Source: Alphaproteobacteria bacterium (GTDB taxonomy: Bacteria; Pseudomonadota; Alphaproteobacteria; UBA8366; JADFVY01). From it: a DNA stretch of 7,958 nucleotides. The translations under genes were made by a program, and so were the position numbers. The notes under the pieces are model-generated. The model searched no databases. It had not been told where the DNA came from and saw only the letters and a list, made by a program, of their open reading frames with translations. The stretch is taken from contig JAOUMF010000071.1 in assembly GCA_029881615.1 (NCBI GenBank), forward strand, positions 1 through 7,958. The letters run 5' to 3'. The number at the start of each line of letters is the position of its first letter. Within the stretch, counting starts at the first letter, position 1. This document shows positions 6,583-7,958 of the stretch, one piece after another.

Positions 6583-6589
6583 CCCCTCT
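6583..6589 (-). promoter_or_regulatory. Ribosome binding site for usp
   Basis: The minus strand reads AGAGGGG, ending six bases before the ATG at 6576. It favours this start over the longer in-frame option at 6633. Confidence 0.65.
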
Positions 6590-6614
6590 GTTAAATAGCG
6601 GAATTCAAGTTCAG

Positions 6615-6620
6615 ATTTTC
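6615..6620 (-). promoter_or_regulatory. Possible -10 element of the usp-rbsK promoter
   Basis: The minus strand reads GAAAAT, four of six matches to TATAAT. It lies exactly 22 bases after the FNR-like box. That spacing puts the box centre at -41.5 from a start site near 6608, the classic class II FNR arrangement, and leaves a leader of about 31 bases with the ribosome site in it. No separate -35 hexamer is needed in this class. Confidence 0.4.
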
Positions 6621-6642
6621 GCGCATACAGCATTTAACGGCA

Positions 6643-6656
6643 TTGATTTCCCTCAA
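6643..6656 (-). promoter_or_regulatory. FNR/FixK-type activator box upstream of usp-rbsK
   Basis: The minus strand reads TTGAGGGAAATCAA, which matches TTGA-N6-TCAA exactly and the FNR consensus TTGAT-N4-ATCAA with one mismatch. It lies in the 101-base gap between dppF and usp, 66 bases from the usp ATG. The Crp-type consensus (TGTGA-N6-TCACA) is not met, so an FNR, FixK or Anr-type regulator is the better guess. The regulator gene itself is not in the window. Confidence 0.55.
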
Positions 6657-6677
6657 ACCAGCCACTGTCTGACCAAT

Positions 6678-7658
6678 TTAACCGATGCGGCCTTCCTCAA
6701 CGCCGTGGCACGCCACAAGACGGCCCTCGACATTGAAATTTTCCGGGAATTCCGCAAGGCAACGTTCGTTCGCATAGGCGCAACGCGGATGAAAAGCGCA
6801 GCCCGGAGGCGGATTCAGGGGAGACGGCAATTCCCCCACCAGCTTGATCCGCTCGCCGCGCCGCCGCGGATCGGCAATTGGCGTGCTGGACAGCAATGCG
6901 CGCGTATAGGGATGACGAGGCGATGAGAATATAGCCTCGCGCGGTCCCTGCTCCACCGCGCGGCCCAGATACATTACCATGACCTCATCGGCAAAATGCC
7001 GGACCACGCTGAGATCATGGGAAATGAACAGGTAGGTGAGGTTCAGTTCCGCCTGCAAGTCGGCGAGCAGGTTCAGCACCTGTGCCTGGATCGATACGTC
7101 GAGCGCCGAAACCGGCTCATCCAGCACCACCAGCCTGGGGCTCAACATCAAGGCCCGCGCAATCGCGATGCGCTGGCGTTGACCGCCTGAAAACATATGT
7201 GGATAACGGTCATAGAATTCGGGACGCAGACCGACCCGGGCCATCATTTCGCGGGCCGCCACGGCCCGTTCCGCAGCGTCCATCGGCGTATTGATGGCCA
7301 GCGTCTCCTCAAGGATCGCGCCAACCTTTTTTCGAGGATTCAGCGACCCGTAAGGATCCTGAAAGACAATCTGCACTTTCCGGCGCAATTCGCGAAGCGT
7401 CGACTTGTCGGCCGTTCCCGCGTCGATACCATCGAGCCGCAAAGTGCCCGACGTCGGTCGCTCTATCAGGGTCACAAGACGGGCTAGCGTGGATTTGCCG
7501 CAGCCGGACTCGCCCACGACAGCCAGCGTCCGACCGGCCGGCATCGAAAAACCAACCCCACGCAAGGCCTTCAACGTCTTGTTCCCGGCGAACAAGCCCT
7601 GGCGTTCCTGGTAATGCCTGGCCAGATCAACCGCTTCGACAACCGGCGCCATGCTCAT
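6678..7658 (-). CDS. dppF: Dipeptide/oligopeptide ABC transporter ATP-binding protein, DppF/OppF-like
   Basis: Cytosolic ATPase that, with its DppD-like partner, powers peptide import through inner-membrane permeases. The product has about 326 residues. It shows Walker A GESGCGKST (49-57), the Q-loop FQDPYGSLNPR (Gln100), the ABC signature FSGGQRQR (156-163), Walker B VVLDEP (Asp180, Glu181), the SALD D-loop and the switch His214 in ISHD. The C-terminal oligo_HPY domain has RHPYTRALL and the four-cysteine pattern Cys287, Cys293, Cys300 and Cys317. FQDPYGSLNPR is typical of the DppF/OppF rather than the DppD/OppD partner. The ATG at 7658 overlaps the upstream stop as ATGA. A second ATG at 7652 has a better-spaced GGAG (seven bases), so the start could be six bases later. 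It is the last ABC gene of the unit. Peptide specificity is not shown by the ATPase, and nickel or other Opp/Dpp-like substrates remain possible. Confidence 0.93.
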   Translation of the reverse strand: MSMAPVVEAVDLARHYQERQGLFAGNKTLKALRGVGFSMPAGRTLAVVGESGCGKSTLARLVTLIERPTSGTLRLDGIDAGTADKSTLRELRRKVQIVFQDPYGSLNPRKKVGAILEETLAINTPMDAAERAVAAREMMARVGLRPEFYDRYPHMFSGGQRQRIAIARALMLSPRLVVLDEPVSALDVSIQAQVLNLLADLQAELNLTYLFISHDLSVVRHFADEVMVMYLGRAVEQGPREAIFSSPRHPYTRALLSSTPIADPRRRGERIKLVGELPSPLNPPPGCAFHPRCAYANERCLAEFPENFNVEGRLVACHGVEEGRIG

Positions 7659-7958
7659 GCTCCCCCCCCTGTCAGCGGATAATGGCAACGCACCGACGTA
7701 CCGTCCGGCAATTCCGATAGCACCGGTGGCTCACTCCGGCATTTATCCGTCGCATGACTACAGCGCGGGTTGAACAGGCACCCTTCAGGCCGGTCGCCCA
7801 ACCCGGGCACGACACCCGGTATGGTGGGCAAATGCCGGCCCGTACTGCGTTCAGGCAGAGCGTTCAGGAGCGCGGCCGTATAGGGATGGCGCGGGGCGAA
7901 AAACAGCCCGTCAACATCCTGTTTTTCAACCTGTTGCCCGGCATACTGAACCGTAACC
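7655..7958 (-). CDS. dppD: Dipeptide/oligopeptide ABC transporter ATP-binding protein, DppD/OppD-like (5' part outside window)
   Basis: Only the last 100 residues are present; the nucleotide-binding motifs lie beyond position 7958. The visible part begins VTVQYAGQQVEK, the strand after the H-loop in this family. It continues with FFAPRHPYTAALLNALP and the oligo_HPY C-terminal domain PGVVPGLGDRPEGCLFNPRC. The four cysteines are at 60, 66, 73 and 91 of the visible part, the same pattern as in the downstream ATPase. The stop TGA at 7657-7655 overlaps the dppF ATG as ATGA, so the two are translationally coupled. The last codons are a glycine run encoded by GGGGGGGGA. Its position before a DppF-like gene and its sequence make it the DppD/OppD partner. 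Confidence 0.9.
   Translation of the reverse strand, partial: VTVQYAGQQVEKQDVDGLFFAPRHPYTAALLNALPERSTGRHLPTIPGVVPGLGDRPEGCLFNPRCSHATDKCRSEPPVLSELPDGTSVRCHYPLTGGGA
7662..7669 (-). repeat. Run of eight G at the dppD/dppF junction
   Basis: Eight consecutive G on the minus strand encode the last glycines of the DppD-like protein and at the same time form the purine-rich ribosome site for dppF. The dppF frame is open across the run and lies -1 relative to the dppD frame. Confidence 0.8.

Noticed and set aside
7659..7688. Extension of dppF to a TTG at 7688
   Set aside because: It would overlap dppD further and read through the G8 run; the ATGA overlap and the GGAG site favour the ATGs at 7658 or 7652.
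1..7958. tRNA, rRNA, CRISPR array, insertion sequence or attachment site
   Set aside because: No cloverleaf, spaced repeat array, transposase motif or flanking repeats were seen; coding genes with family motifs fill nearly all of the window.

Overview
The window looks like chromosomal DNA of an alphaproteobacterium, possibly Rhodospirillales-like. It has moderately high GC and strong Shine-Dalgarno sequences. The genes are a TRAP transporter with a Tat-type binding protein, an Opp/Dpp-type ABC transporter and a tandem UspA protein preceded by an FNR/FixK-like box. The taxon is inferred from gene content and style; there is no rRNA or other marker. I see no mobile element, tRNA, rRNA or CRISPR array, and most of the window is ordinary metabolic and housekeeping DNA.

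Layout. (1) 1-2034, minus strand: a tripartite TRAP transporter in the order dctP (Tat-exported binding protein, TakP-like), dctQ (small permease), dctM (large permease, cut by the left edge). A stable hairpin lies between dctP and dctQ, and an AT-rich, palindrome-rich leader precedes dctP. (2) 2340-3305, minus strand: a D-2-hydroxyacid dehydrogenase of the glyoxylate/hydroxypyruvate reductase type. (3) 3488-4768, plus strand: a lipoprotein-type S41 carboxyl-terminal processing protease, transcribed divergently from the dehydrogenase. (4) 4797-6576, minus strand: a tandem-domain universal stress protein followed by a ribokinase-type PfkB kinase, probably one transcription unit. Its upstream gap holds a TTGA-N6-TCAA box correctly placed over a possible -10 element. 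(5) 6678-7958, minus strand: the two ATPases of a dipeptide/oligopeptide ABC importer, dppF-like (complete) and dppD-like (C-terminus only), overlapping by ATGA next to a run of eight G.

Functional reading. The TRAP system should import a carboxylate. The TakP-like binding protein and the neighbouring 2-oxoacid reductase together suggest a 2-oxo or 2-hydroxy acid, but this is inference. The ABC ATPases should energise peptide uptake, with their permease and binding-protein genes lying beyond the right edge. The usp-rbsK pair may be induced by oxygen limitation through an FNR/FixK-type activator. No clearly new multi-gene system is visible. The most testable points are the FNR-type promoter, the dctP/dctQ hairpin, the candidate operator region before dctP, and the G8 run at the dppD/dppF junction.
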